A DNA stretch of 64,000 nucleotides. Origin: Chryseobacterium ginsenosidimutans (GTDB taxonomy: Bacteria > Bacteroidota > Bacteroidia > Flavobacteriales > Weeksellaceae). The notes below the pieces were generated by a model. The model was not told the DNA's origin, did no database searches, and saw nothing but the letters and a program-made list of their open reading frames with translations. This document shows positions 26,821 to 36,356 of this stretch, one piece after another. Every line of letters starts with the position of its first letter. Position 1 is the first letter of the stretch. Made by a program: the position numbers and the translations under genes. The stretch is from positions 1,843,001-1,907,000 of the forward strand of contig NZ_JAUSXC010000001.1 of assembly GCF_030823405.1 (NCBI RefSeq), written 5' to 3'.

Positions 26821-29805
26821 ATGAAAAAAAACTTTTGCAGCCTAAGTCATCTTCAATTGGCTTTTGGCTTCACCTTGCTCGTCTCCGGCGTAGCAATAGG
26901 GCAGATGCGCACCATTACAGGCACTGTCACAGAAAATAACCAGCCACTCAAAGGCGTTTCCGTATTCCAGGAGGGTAGTAATGAAGTGGCTGTGACCAAT
27001 GCATCAGGCGTTTACCGTGTTCAGGTATCGGGAGAAAACCCGATAATCATTTACCGCCATCCGGACTATCCCGAAAGAAAAATCACTTTAGGCAGCAGGA
27101 TAACCGTCAATATCTCATTAGGTAAAGAAAAAGAAATTGAGGAAGTTGTTCTCAATGCAGGTTATTATAAGGTCAAAGACAAAGAAAGAACAGGAAGCAT
27201 TGCCAAGATCTCAGCCAAAGACATCGAAAATCAACCAGTAACAAACATTCTTGCTTCTGCACAGGGCAGAATGGCAGGTGTCAGCATTACCCAAAACTCG
27301 GGAACCGCAGGCGGAGGATTCGATGTCCAGATCAGAGGAAAGAACAGCCTTCGTCCTGAAGGAAATTATCCTCTTTATATTGTTGACGGCGTTCCCTTGA
27401 ATTCGCAATCCAATGCGCTTACCTCACTTTCGGTTGGTATTCTATCAAAAGGAGAGGCAAGCCCGCTTAACTCCATCAATCCAAATGATATTGAGAGTAT
27501 GGAGGTATTGAAAGATGCCGATGCGACAGCAATATACGGTTCAAGAGGTGCTAACGGCGTTGTGATCATTACTACAAAAAAGGGAAGTTTCCGCAAGGCT
27601 TCACTTGAATTTACAATGAATACGACCATTTCCAAAGTGAATCAATTTATTGAAATGGCGAATACTTCACAATACCTGCAGTTGAGAAAGGATGCTTTTA
27701 AAAACGATAATATTTCTGCATATCCTGTAACGGCATATGATCTCAATGGCAAATGGAATCAGTCACGGGAAATAGACTGGTACAAAACTTTTATCGGAGA
27801 TACATTCCTTAGCCAACAGCAACAGCTTTCATATTCAGGTGGAAATTCACAGAATCAATACCATTTAGGAATCCATCATCAGGAACAGGGCACAGCTTTC
27901 GGAAATGGGATGGGCTATAAAAGATCGGGGTTCAATTTAAGCAATACCTATTCTACGGAAGACAGAAAGCTGAAAATCAGCCCGACCATTTATTATACGG
28001 TTCAGGACAATACTCTGAATGATGCCGATCTGACAAGGCAGATTCTCCTTGCACCGAATGCACCAGTCTTGTACAATCCGAATGGTCAGCTGAATTGGGA
28101 AAACAACACATTTGCCAATCCACTCGCAAAGCTTGAAAATAAGTACAGTTCAAAGATCAAAACCCTGACATCTAATATGAATGTTGATTATCAGGTGTTT
28201 GAAGATTGGTCACTAAAGCTCAATGCCGGATACACGCTTACGGAGCAGAATGAATCCCGTCTCAATCCGTCGACTGCGTTTAATCCGTCCACCGGAGCCA
28301 ACAGCAGTACATCAATGAGATACGATGGAGTCGTTGTACGAGACAGCTGGATCATTGAACCACAGCTTCACTGGAATAAAAAATGGACTCATCATAAGTT
28401 AAGTGCATTGGCAGGAATGACCGTAGAGGAAAGGAAGGATCGGATCCTGCGTCTTCAGGGAAACGATTTTTCTTCCAATGACCTTATCGGTAATCTTTCC
28501 AATGCCAAAGTACAAAAGGTTCTGGAAGATAATGAAGTACAATACCGTTACAATGCCTTTTTCGGGAGGTTCAATTATGATTATTCGGGAAAATATATTG
28601 TGAACTTAACTGCCAGAAGGGATGGTTCAAGCCGATTTGGTCCGCAGAAAAGATTTGCCAACTTTGGAGCGGTAGGAGCAGCGTGGATCTTTTCGAAAGA
28701 GTCTTTTCTGGAAAACACTTCGTGGCTGAACTTCGGAAAACTGAGAATGAGCTTAGGAACTGCCGGAAGCGATTTGATCGGGGACTACCAATTTATGGAT
28801 ACCTATACCACCACCACCCAGATCTATGATGGTGTTTCGGGAATATACCCGTCGAGGCTTTTCAATCCTAATTTCAGTTGGGAAAAGACAACAAAGATGG
28901 AAACAGCATTGGAATTAGGCCTGTTCAAAGATAAGGTCAACCTGACCGTGGCATATTACCAAAACCGATCATCCAATCAGCTGGTAGGTCTACCTTTGGC
29001 AGCCACCACAGGGTTTTTAACCGTGCAGAGCAATTTTCCTGCAAAGGTGCAGAACGCAGGTGCGGAAGCAGAGTTGAATGTCAATCTTATCCGTAAGAAA
29101 GACTTCCGATGGTCAGTCGCAGCCAATCTAACGGTTCCCCGAACGAAACTCCTCGAATTTGAAAACATTGAATCCACCTCTTATGCAACGATGTACGAGG
29201 TTGGGCGTTCAATGAATATTAAAAAGGTGTATGAGTTAAAAGGTGTAAATCCGGATACTGGTGTATATGAGTTCAGTGATCTGAACGGTGACGGGAAGAT
29301 CGATCTGAATGACAGGATCAAAGTAGTTGATATTGGAATGAAATTCTTCGGAGGGCTCAGCAGCCAAATCAACTATAAGAACTGGTCATTTGCCTTTTTG
29401 ATCCAAGGAGTTAAACAACGGCAATACAGCCTGGATTACAGCATTTCACTCTTGGGTATTATGTCCAACGTCCCTTCTTATATGCTAGACTACTGGACAC
29501 CCGAAAACAGGGATGCACGTTATCAGCGTCCCGGCACAGGAACCAATTCCGATGTGACCCGTGCTCATTCCCTATACCAAAGCAGTGATGCGGTCATTGT
29601 TGACGCTTCATTTATCAGGCTCAACAATGTTCAGCTAAGTTATAAGATTCCATTAAAAGAAGGTCTCATTCGCGACCTTACATTACAGGCACAGGCGCAG
29701 AACCTTTTCACGATCACAGGATACAAAGGTTTGGATCCCGAAGTTGCCGGCTTTTACCTGCCTTCCATTAAATCGTACTCATTAAGTGCCACCCTTAAAT
29801 TTTAA
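26821..29805 (+). CDS. SusC/RagA-family TonB-dependent outer-membrane transporter
   Basis: A 994-residue protein with a signal peptide (cleavage near IGQM), an N-terminal carboxypeptidase-like regulatory domain (GTVTENNQPLKGVSVF), a plug domain with IRGKNS and LYIVDGVPL, and a long C-terminal beta-barrel. It forms the active porin of a SusCD pair with the SusD-like protein 3 bases downstream. The following S9 peptidase points to peptides rather than glycans as cargo (inference). Confidence 0.92.
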   Translation: MKKNFCSLSHLQLAFGFTLLVSGVAIGQMRTITGTVTENNQPLKGVSVFQEGSNEVAVTNASGVYRVQVSGENPIIIYRHPDYPERKITLGSRITVNISLGKEKEIEEVVLNAGYYKVKDKERTGSIAKISAKDIENQPVTNILASAQGRMAGVSITQNSGTAGGGFDVQIRGKNSLRPEGNYPLYIVDGVPLNSQSNALTSLSVGILSKGEASPLNSINPNDIESMEVLKDADATAIYGSRGANGVVIITTKKGSFRKASLEFTMNTTISKVNQFIEMANTSQYLQLRKDAFKNDNISAYPVTAYDLNGKWNQSREIDWYKTFIGDTFLSQQQQLSYSGGNSQNQYHLGIHHQEQGTAFGNGMGYKRSGFNLSNTYSTEDRKLKISPTIYYTVQDNTLNDADLTRQILLAPNAPVLYNPNGQLNWENNTFANPLAKLENKYSSKIKTLTSNMNVDYQVFEDWSLKLNAGYTLTEQNESRLNPSTAFNPSTGANSSTSMRYDGVVVRDSWIIEPQLHWNKKWTHHKLSALAGMTVEERKDRILRLQGNDFSSNDLIGNLSNAKVQKVLEDNEVQYRYNAFFGRFNYDYSGKYIVNLTARRDGSSRFGPQKRFANFGAVGAAWIFSKESFLENTSWLNFGKLRMSLGTAGSDLIGDYQFMDTYTTTTQIYDGVSGIYPSRLFNPNFSWEKTTKMETALELGLFKDKVNLTVAYYQNRSSNQLVGLPLAATTGFLTVQSNFPAKVQNAGAEAELNVNLIRKKDFRWSVAANLTVPRTKLLEFENIESTSYATMYEVGRSMNIKKVYELKGVNPDTGVYEFSDLNGDGKIDLNDRIKVVDIGMKFFGGLSSQINYKNWSFAFLIQGVKQRQYSLDYSISLLGIMSNVPSYMLDYWTPENRDARYQRPGTGTNSDVTRAHSLYQSSDAVIVDASFIRLNNVQLSYKIPLKEGLIRDLTLQAQAQNLFTITGYKGLDPEVAGFYLPSIKSYSLSATLKF

Positions 29806-29808
29806 GTT

Positions 29809-31224
29809 ATGAAAACAGAAACAAACTATATCAAGAAACATATCGGCAAAAAGCTGTTTGTAGTTGGAGCAGTAGCGGTATTGATCTCCTCAGTCGGCTG
29901 TGAGAAATTCCTCGAAGTGGATGAACCTCAGAATCAGATCTCTCAAAGCATGGTGTTTAAAGACAAGAAACTGGCGTATGCGGCACTTTCCGATGTTTAT
30001 TCCAACCTGCGAAGTAATACTCTGCTGAATGGAGGACTAGCGGGTGTGGGAACATTAATGGGGTGCTATACCGATGAGCTGACCTCTGTGAGCAATCAGC
30101 CTGTCGATTTCAGAAGCTTTTACGAATTAGGTGTTCAGCCCAATACCCCTACGGTCAATACCCTTTGGGTCAATTCGTACAAACAGATCTATGCTGTGAA
30201 CAGCATCATCGAAGGGGTTTTGCGGAGTGTTGCCTACCTTGATGAGAGTACGATGCTTCAGATCTTAGGGGAAGCCTATTTTATCAGGGGATTGCTTCAT
30301 TTCTATATGGTCGAACTGTATGGTGATATTCCTTATGTTTCAACGACTGATTACAATATCAATCAATCGGTATCAAGAATGTCTGTTAGCGAAGTGTACT
30401 TAAGAATCGAGGAGGATCTGAGAAAGGCTGAAACCATGTTAACTGATACCTATCCAAGTGCTAACCGCACCCATATCAACCGTTCAGGGCTAAGGCTTTC
30501 CCTCGCAAGACTATACCTGTATCAAAACAAATGGTCAGAAGCGAGGAATTATGCATCACTGGTCATTCAGAATCCTGCGTATTCCGTGGAACAGGACCTC
30601 AGCAAAACATTTTTAAAAGATTCGAAAAGTGCCGTTTGGCAGTTTATGCCAGTAGATGCAGGGATCAACACTTTAGAAGGTCAGTATTATACATTTTTGA
30701 CTCTTCCGCCAGCCAATGTGGTCCTGTCGCAGAGCCTTCTTAATTCTTTTGAAGCCGGAGATCAGAGAAAAGTACAGTGGACAAAGAAATTGTCCAATTC
30801 CCAAGTGAGCTATTCCCACGCTTACAAGTACAAGCAGTACAATAAAACCTCGACCACATCATTGGAATATTCGGTGGTACTACGAATTGAAGAAGCATAT
30901 CTTATTCTTGCGGAATCAGAAAATGAACTGGGGAACACAGGGTCAGCACTTATTGCAGTCAACAAATTGCGAACCCGTGCCGGACTAACTGCACTGAGTG
31001 GACTTTCTCAACAACAGCTCAGAACGGCGATCTTGGATGAGAGACGTCACGAACTGTTTACAGAGTACGGACACCGCTTTTTTGACCTGAAAAGAAAAGG
31101 CTTGTTAGATAATACCCTATCTCCATTAAAGCCGGCTTGGCAAAACTTCCGAAAACTGCTGCCTTTACCGGAAAGAGAACTATTTGCCAACCCAAAACTA
31201 AATCCGCAAAATGAGGGATACTAA
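29809..31224 (+). CDS. SusD/RagB-family surface lipoprotein
   Basis: A 471-residue lipoprotein with a signal peptide and lipobox-like SVGC. TPR-rich SusD fold features are visible: LGEAYFIRGLLHFYMVELYGDIP near the middle and the C-terminal ILDERRHELFTEYGHRFFDLKR motif. It would form the lid and ligand-binding partner of the SusC-like transporter. Its last 14 bases overlap the S9 peptidase gene. Confidence 0.92.
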   Translation: MKTETNYIKKHIGKKLFVVGAVAVLISSVGCEKFLEVDEPQNQISQSMVFKDKKLAYAALSDVYSNLRSNTLLNGGLAGVGTLMGCYTDELTSVSNQPVDFRSFYELGVQPNTPTVNTLWVNSYKQIYAVNSIIEGVLRSVAYLDESTMLQILGEAYFIRGLLHFYMVELYGDIPYVSTTDYNINQSVSRMSVSEVYLRIEEDLRKAETMLTDTYPSANRTHINRSGLRLSLARLYLYQNKWSEARNYASLVIQNPAYSVEQDLSKTFLKDSKSAVWQFMPVDAGINTLEGQYYTFLTLPPANVVLSQSLLNSFEAGDQRKVQWTKKLSNSQVSYSHAYKYKQYNKTSTTSLEYSVVLRIEEAYLILAESENELGNTGSALIAVNKLRTRAGLTALSGLSQQQLRTAILDERRHELFTEYGHRFFDLKRKGLLDNTLSPLKPAWQNFRKLLPLPERELFANPKLNPQNEGY

Positions 31225-33709
31225 TATCAGAAAAGTAGGAAGGAAAGTAAAGGCTCTTTCAATGATCGCTTTGATGATCCTCCCAATCAGTTTCTTCAAA
31301 GCCCAGCAGCGATTTGCACCTGATACTTTTAAGCAGTGGTACCAACTGGGTAACATATCCGTCAGCGATTACGGGAAATACAGCTATTTTATACGAAAGT
31401 ATGATGACAGGAAAAGAGATGCTGTACTGTTAAATAATGTGACTGGCGAGAAAATAGTAAGCGGTCTGGCGGTGAAAAGCGGCTTCGGTCGCGATTTTTT
31501 TATTGCGTTGGATTCAAACGGAGTATTGGATGTCATCAACCTGAAAAATGAAAAGCGTTTAAAAATAGATCAAGTCAAAGATTTTTACATTTCTGAAAAT
31601 AGTAACAGTTGTTACTTGTTAATGAATGATGGACAACTCAATATGATGAAAGCTGACCAGTTAAAATATGTTCAGATTGCAAAAAATATCGGCAGACTTG
31701 AGATATCTTCGGATAAGAAATGGATGCTGGCGATGTCTGATCAGAGTTCTCTTCTTATAGAACTAGAAACTGGAATTAGAAGGAATCTAGGGTTGGTCGA
31801 TAAATCTAATTTCGTTCGGTGGAATCTAATTTCGTCGACTGCAAAATTTGATATTCTGATTACAACGGGAAATAATTATAAAATGGTCACGTATGATAAG
31901 AACGGAATTTTGATCAAAGAAATTGATGTTAAAAATCCCGGAAAGGAATACAGACTTACAGGATTCACGGATAGTGGTCAATTGATTGCCATACGATCGA
32001 GGTCTGCAAAAAAATTGCAGGACAGCATTGAGGTTTGGAAAACGGATGATCTGGCACTCGGAGCCAATCTTAACAAACGCGAGGGTCAGTCTTTCGATGC
32101 ATTAATTATTGCTCCGGTTAAGAAAACAACAGTTTCTTTTCCATATACGGAAGGCGTAACAGATGTAATGCTGGTCTTCGGTGATCAATACTTGCTCGAA
32201 GTGATGGCTTATGCCAATGAAAATTTTACGGATGAACATTTGATACCGGGCATCAGGCTTAAAAATCTCAGCAGTGGTGTAGTGGAATTCTCAGTTCAGC
32301 GGTCTCCATCATATATTCCGACCAAAACAGGAAAACTTTTCTATTTTGAAGGGAAAGACTGGTGGATGTATGATCCGGTGCTGAAAGTCAAACGAAATCT
32401 AACAGCAGAAATTGATGACCAGTTTTTTTCATACAACAGGCAGAATATTAAATCAACCTTACCCATAGGCGATCTTCATTTTTCCGAAGATCAGCAAACC
32501 GCATATGTAACAGGTAAAAATAATATCTGGAAAATGGATACGGGAACGGGCAGATTTACCAATCTTACACAGTCAAAAGACAAAAATATTTCTTTTGGGA
32601 TCTTAAACAGGTCTTCCGAGCTGATAGAAAAAATGAAATGGACAGAGTTTAATACTATCAAAGAAGACTGGCTGTTAATAAAAACATTGCATCAAGATCA
32701 ATTACAGGAAGGTCTTATCGTTGTGAGGAACAAAAAAATAACAGTCATAGAAGGACCTCAAATTATACAGATCGACAATGTGGTGATCGAAGATAATTGT
32801 ATTTCCTATACCATAGAAAACTCAAGACTTCCGCAGGAATTAAAGATGTACGATCTCAAAAAGAAAAAGTTAAAATCAGTTTATTCTTCAAATGAGAGCA
32901 ATCTGACAAGTATGGCACTGCCTGCCTCAGATTTGATCTATTTTACGGACAAGCACGGAAACGAAACTTACACTGCGGTGATTCTACCACCGGATTATGA
33001 CCCTGCTAAAAAATATCCTGCGATTGTACGTGTTTATGAAAATACAGCTTCGTCGGTAAAGAAATTTCTCTCGCCATCATTTTATAATCAGCCCGGATTC
33101 AACAGATCGTTGGTAGCAATGGACGGCTATATCGTTATTATGCCCAGAATATTCTATCAGATCAATAAACCCGGAGAGTCTGCATTAGAAGCGGTGGAAG
33201 ATGCTGTGAATAAAACCGCAGAAAAATACAGCATTGATAGAAATAGACTAGGTATAATCGGCGAGTCTTTTGGCGGGTTTGAGGTCAATTATATCATAGC
33301 CAATACAAAGATGTTTCGAGCAGCTGTAAGTGGTGTGTCGCTTTCAGATATTACGGCATCGTACTTTTCGATGAGTAAAAAATACCTTCGTCCCGATATT
33401 TGGCGGTATACGGATCAGAGCTTCAGGTTTTCGGGGAATTTTTATGAGCTGAAAGATGTTTACATCAAGCAAAATCCGGTTTTTCATGCCGACCGTATTG
33501 ATACCCCTTTGTTGATATGGACAGGAAAAGAAGACAACCACGTTGACTGGGAACAAAGCGTTGCGATGTTTATTGCATTGAAAGGCCTGGCAAAACCAGC
33601 AGAACTTATACTGTTTCCGAAAGACGGTCACGCTTTGCAGAGACCATCAAATCAGATACAGGCAACAATTAAAATAGGAGAGTGGTTTAATAAGTACCTG
33701 AAAAAGTAG
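31211..33709 (+). CDS. S9 prolyl-oligopeptidase-family serine peptidase
   Basis: An 832-residue protein with a signal peptide (about residues 10-32), a beta-propeller-like region through residue 560 and a C-terminal alpha/beta-hydrolase domain. The catalytic triad can be placed: Ser in GESFGGFE, Asp in GKEDNHVDW and His in KDGHALQRP. It would cut short peptides in the periplasm or at the surface. Co-transcription with SusC/SusD suggests that the complex imports its products. Confidence 0.88.
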   Translation: MRDTNIRKVGRKVKALSMIALMILPISFFKAQQRFAPDTFKQWYQLGNISVSDYGKYSYFIRKYDDRKRDAVLLNNVTGEKIVSGLAVKSGFGRDFFIALDSNGVLDVINLKNEKRLKIDQVKDFYISENSNSCYLLMNDGQLNMMKADQLKYVQIAKNIGRLEISSDKKWMLAMSDQSSLLIELETGIRRNLGLVDKSNFVRWNLISSTAKFDILITTGNNYKMVTYDKNGILIKEIDVKNPGKEYRLTGFTDSGQLIAIRSRSAKKLQDSIEVWKTDDLALGANLNKREGQSFDALIIAPVKKTTVSFPYTEGVTDVMLVFGDQYLLEVMAYANENFTDEHLIPGIRLKNLSSGVVEFSVQRSPSYIPTKTGKLFYFEGKDWWMYDPVLKVKRNLTAEIDDQFFSYNRQNIKSTLPIGDLHFSEDQQTAYVTGKNNIWKMDTGTGRFTNLTQSKDKNISFGILNRSSELIEKMKWTEFNTIKEDWLLIKTLHQDQLQEGLIVVRNKKITVIEGPQIIQIDNVVIEDNCISYTIENSRLPQELKMYDLKKKKLKSVYSSNESNLTSMALPASDLIYFTDKHGNETYTAVILPPDYDPAKKYPAIVRVYENTASSVKKFLSPSFYNQPGFNRSLVAMDGYIVIMPRIFYQINKPGESALEAVEDAVNKTAEKYSIDRNRLGIIGESFGGFEVNYIIANTKMFRAAVSGVSLSDITASYFSMSKKYLRPDIWRYTDQSFRFSGNFYELKDVYIKQNPVFHADRIDTPLLIWTGKEDNHVDWEQSVAMFIALKGLAKPAELILFPKDGHALQRPSNQIQATIKIGEWFNKYLKK

Positions 33710-33730
33710 ATATTACTATAATGTTCTTAA

Positions 33731-33768
33731 TAAATACGCAGCCCAAAAGGACTGCGTATTTATTTTTG
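33731..33768 (+). terminator. Rho-independent terminator after the SusCD-S9 operon
   Basis: TAAATACGCAG and CTGCGTATTTA form a perfect 11-bp stem around a 10-nt loop, followed by TTTTTG. It lies 21 bases after the S9 peptidase stop. Confidence 0.85.
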
Positions 33769-33795
33769 TAAGGATATTGATCAATTTCAAAATCC

Positions 33796-33832
33796 TAAAC
33801 AAAAGAAAGGCTGCCTTTTGTGAGACAGCCAG
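33796..33832 (-). terminator. Terminator of the DUF6520/MauE operon
   Basis: On the minus strand GGCTG and CAGCC pair around a loop of about 12 nt and run into TTTCTTTTG. The stem is short, so confidence is moderate. It lies just past the DUF6520 stop. Confidence 0.5.
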
Positions 33833-33838
33833 ATTGAT

Positions 33839-34099
33839 TTAAGGTTTGAATAATTGCTCAGGGCAGCTCGTTCCCTGAAGTTCAAAAAGCTGGTTTCCTA
33901 CTGTGTCCTCACATATGAAAGGAGTAGCAACGTCTGAACATGCGACATGCATGTTTTCACAGGTTGGATTTTCCGGATCAGACTCATCGATTCTGTATCC
34001 GTCAACAATTGCTTTGTCAGCTGTTTTAAAACTTTGTGTGACAAAAGCTGCACCTGAACCCATAAGGATCACAAATGCGGGTAAAATGAATTTTTTCAT
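33839..34099 (-). CDS. DUF6520-family small secreted protein
   Basis: An 86-residue protein with a Sec signal (MKKFILPAFVILMGSGAAF) and a short mature part with four or five cysteines (CENMHVACSD, FICED, TSCPEQ). The pattern fits DUF6520, common in Flavobacteriia and often found in several copies beside MauE/DoxX-like genes. The function is unknown. It is the last gene of its operon and follows the MauE-like gene by 24 bases. Confidence 0.75.
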   Translation of the reverse strand: MKKFILPAFVILMGSGAAFVTQSFKTADKAIVDGYRIDESDPENPTCENMHVACSDVATPFICEDTVGNQLFELQGTSCPEQLFKP

Positions 34100-34123
34100 A
34101 ATAAAAGTATTAAATGATTGTGC

Positions 34124-35638
34124 TTACTCTTTTTTCAGGTTTTCAGCTTTCCCTGTCTGAAAATGTTTCGATACTGACTGCGCATATCTGTATCTCACAA
34201 TTTCATTTTCTGTAATGGTATAGAAGTATTTTTGTGTTGCAAGCATCTGGCTCATTCCTGAATTGTTTTTGTTGCTGATATAAAAACTACCGAAATATTC
34301 CTGTTTACTGATATTATACATATCAACGACACTGGATTTCTTCCAGAGTTTCTGCGACTCAAATTTACCTTTGATGTTAGATTGGTTAAAAAGGACATCG
34401 TCGTAAGCAGAAGCATTAACATTGACGATCACTGGCGGCGCTGCCATTTTGCGATGACCATTCTGCTTGGTTACAATCTTAAGTTTCGTGCTGTTTAAAG
34501 TATCAATCGTTTTAAGATGTTGAAGTCCTGAGAAATCAGGGTTGCTTACACTAAAAGTATTTTTGTAATAATGGATAAATATTAATTTGTCTGCATCTGA
34601 ACTGTACAGTAATTTTCCATCTGTTGAAAAGACTCCGTCTCCGTCCGATAAGATCATATCATTATTGATGACCACACTTTTGGAATCTTTTATTTTCAGA
34701 AGCCCTAAAACATGCTTGTCGCTTTTTGAGCTTTTTGCTCTGAAAACAATTGATGTGCTATCGGGAACCACATAGTCATTAAAATAAACATCTTTAAAAC
34801 TGTAAACATTCAAGGCTGAACTTCCTAATTTTGCCCGGTAGATAATTGGTGCGCTTCCGTCAGCCAGATAAACGAAAGGAAATCGTACGACCATCTTCAG
34901 ATTTTTAAGAATGAGTTTGCTCTTTGGAGGAACAAGCTGATACTGCTGAATTGTATTAAAGCTATTATCTACGATGCTGAGCGTAAAGGGCGAAGTATAA
35001 TTTCCGAGATAGATATATCCATTATGTTCACCTGCAAAATAATACGAATTGACTTTAAGATCCAGCTTGTTTTCTTCAATAACGGGATGGATCAGAAATC
35101 TTCTTGTAAAATTATTTTCTTTCTTAATGATGTGCTCAGACGAAAAAAATAATACAACAATAAACAGACAGCTCAGTAAATTGGAAATCAATAACAAAAA
35201 AACACTTCGTCCCAGTCCATTGGTCTTATTTCTTTCATGTAAGATAACAGATGCTGCACCAAGTACAACACAAGAAATATTAAAAATGAGATGTTCGGTC
35301 CATCCCAGATCTTCAAGTATGCCACCGCAAGAACATGGAACAAAATCACTGTAATTCAGAATCAGATAGATATAGATCGTAAAGGCGGACATCAAAGCTG
35401 TTGCCGCATAGAGAGCAGAAATCCTTGTTCTTTCAAATATCAGGAGTATAGAAATTAAGATCTCAACAATGATGACGGAATAAGAAACTATTCCTGCGTA
35501 AGCACTTAACAATGGTGACTGACCAATTTGGATTTGAAAATTCTCAAAATCCATTAATTTACTGATACTCGCATAGCAGAAGAGTAGTATAAAAAAATAG
35601 CGCACGAATTCTACAAATCTTGTTCTGATGGTTTTCAT
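34124..35638 (-). CDS. MauE/DoxX-like membrane protein with large exported domain
   Basis: About 504 residues when started at the ATG at 35638. Four or five membrane helices at the N-terminus carry the MauE/DoxX pattern, including PCSCGGIL, the conserved Cys motif of the methylamine-utilisation family. A helix near residue 155-175 then leads into a C-terminal domain of about 330 residues that is beta-rich and propeller-like. MauE-type proteins assist disulfide formation; this fusion is of unknown role. A longer start at 35674 overlaps the small upstream gene and is less likely. Confidence 0.72.
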   Translation of the reverse strand: MKTIRTRFVEFVRYFFILLFCYASISKLMDFENFQIQIGQSPLLSAYAGIVSYSVIIVEILISILLIFERTRISALYAATALMSAFTIYIYLILNYSDFVPCSCGGILEDLGWTEHLIFNISCVVLGAASVILHERNKTNGLGRSVFLLLISNLLSCLFIVVLFFSSEHIIKKENNFTRRFLIHPVIEENKLDLKVNSYYFAGEHNGYIYLGNYTSPFTLSIVDNSFNTIQQYQLVPPKSKLILKNLKMVVRFPFVYLADGSAPIIYRAKLGSSALNVYSFKDVYFNDYVVPDSTSIVFRAKSSKSDKHVLGLLKIKDSKSVVINNDMILSDGDGVFSTDGKLLYSSDADKLIFIHYYKNTFSVSNPDFSGLQHLKTIDTLNSTKLKIVTKQNGHRKMAAPPVIVNVNASAYDDVLFNQSNIKGKFESQKLWKKSSVVDMYNISKQEYFGSFYISNKNNSGMSQMLATQKYFYTITENEIVRYRYAQSVSKHFQTGKAENLKKE

Positions 35639-35649
35639 AGTTCTGTTAT

Positions 35650-35814
35650 TTATCCTTTTCTGACTAAAATCCATTTGACGTTTTTACCGCAGTAGGCGGG
35701 CATTACTTCGCCTTTTGAAACATAAACTACAGTGCTTATACTTCCTTCAATTTCCCATTCTCCACTTACGGTACATTTCTTTCCTGTATTTAAGATGACT
35801 TTCTGATTTTCCAT
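35650..35814 (-). CDS. 54-residue conserved-looking small protein
   Basis: A compact frame starting ATGGAAAATCAG at 35814 and ending at 35650, just before the MauE-like gene. The protein has two cysteines (GKKCTVSGEW and MPAYCGKNVKW) and a beta-rich pattern that resembles small zinc-ribbon-like proteins. It ends 11 bases before the preferred MauE start, consistent with one operon. No family name can be given. Confidence 0.6.
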   Translation of the reverse strand: MENQKVILNTGKKCTVSGEWEIEGSISTVVYVSKGEVMPAYCGKNVKWILVRKG

Positions 35815-35848
35815 TTTTGAAACTGTATCAGTTGAGCAGAAATCATCC

Positions 35849-36100
35849 TTACCAGATCGTATCCTGCACTATCCTCCAGTGCTGCTTATCCTTTTTCGGT
35901 TCATCGTCATCACCTGTATCCATATTGTCAGAACCTTTTTCTTCTGCAATGCCATTTTGAATCCTTGCAGATTCTTTATTGCTTTGAACTTTCATATTTT
36001 GTTGTTTCTGTTCTGTTGTATTTAAATCAGACTCAGATCTTTCACAAGACTGCATAAAGAATGCAGTCATTAGACTTAAAAGTGAGATATACTTTTTCAT
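35849..36100 (-). CDS. Small lipoprotein
   Basis: An 83-residue protein with a lipoprotein signal and lipobox MQSC near residue 19, followed by a low-complexity acidic/Gln-rich stretch and DDDEPKKDK. No domain was recognised. It is the first gene of the minus-strand operon that ends with DUF6520; the genes are spaced by less than 40 bases. Confidence 0.65.
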   Translation of the reverse strand: MKKYISLLSLMTAFFMQSCERSESDLNTTEQKQQNMKVQSNKESARIQNGIAEEKGSDNMDTGDDDEPKKDKQHWRIVQDTIW

Positions 36101-36248
36101 TTTTTTAACAATGGTTTTAAAGTTATCCCGGCCGGTTTTTGATATTGATTAGAATTCTGATGTCGAAATTAGGAGGGTTAGGGAATTAAAAAAAACTATT
36201 GTTGCATCAATTGATACATTAAATGTAACTATTGATCAATTCTACCAA

Positions 36249-36256
36249 CAAAATTA
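36249..36256 (-). promoter_or_regulatory. Putative -7 box for the minus-strand lipoprotein operon
   Basis: On the minus strand the octamer is TAATTTTG, matching TAnnTTTG. It lies about 150 bases upstream of the lipoprotein ATG; no clear -33 element was seen. Confidence 0.35.
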
Positions 36257-36312
36257 AGGTGTATCGTATTGGTAATCAGTTAGTTGTTTTGAGTGTAAAG
36301 TTTGAACAAGCG

Positions 36313-36340
36313 TTTGATTGTGGATTTTTTGTTAAATTTG
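36313..36340 (+). promoter_or_regulatory. Bacteroidota-type promoter of the TPR-AraC regulator
   Basis: TTTG at 36313-36316 and TAAATTTG at 36333-36340 fit the consensus with a 16-nt spacer, slightly short. The ATG at 36357 would lie about 10 nt after the expected transcription start. Confidence 0.5.
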
Positions 36341-36356
36341 TATATATCTTATCATA

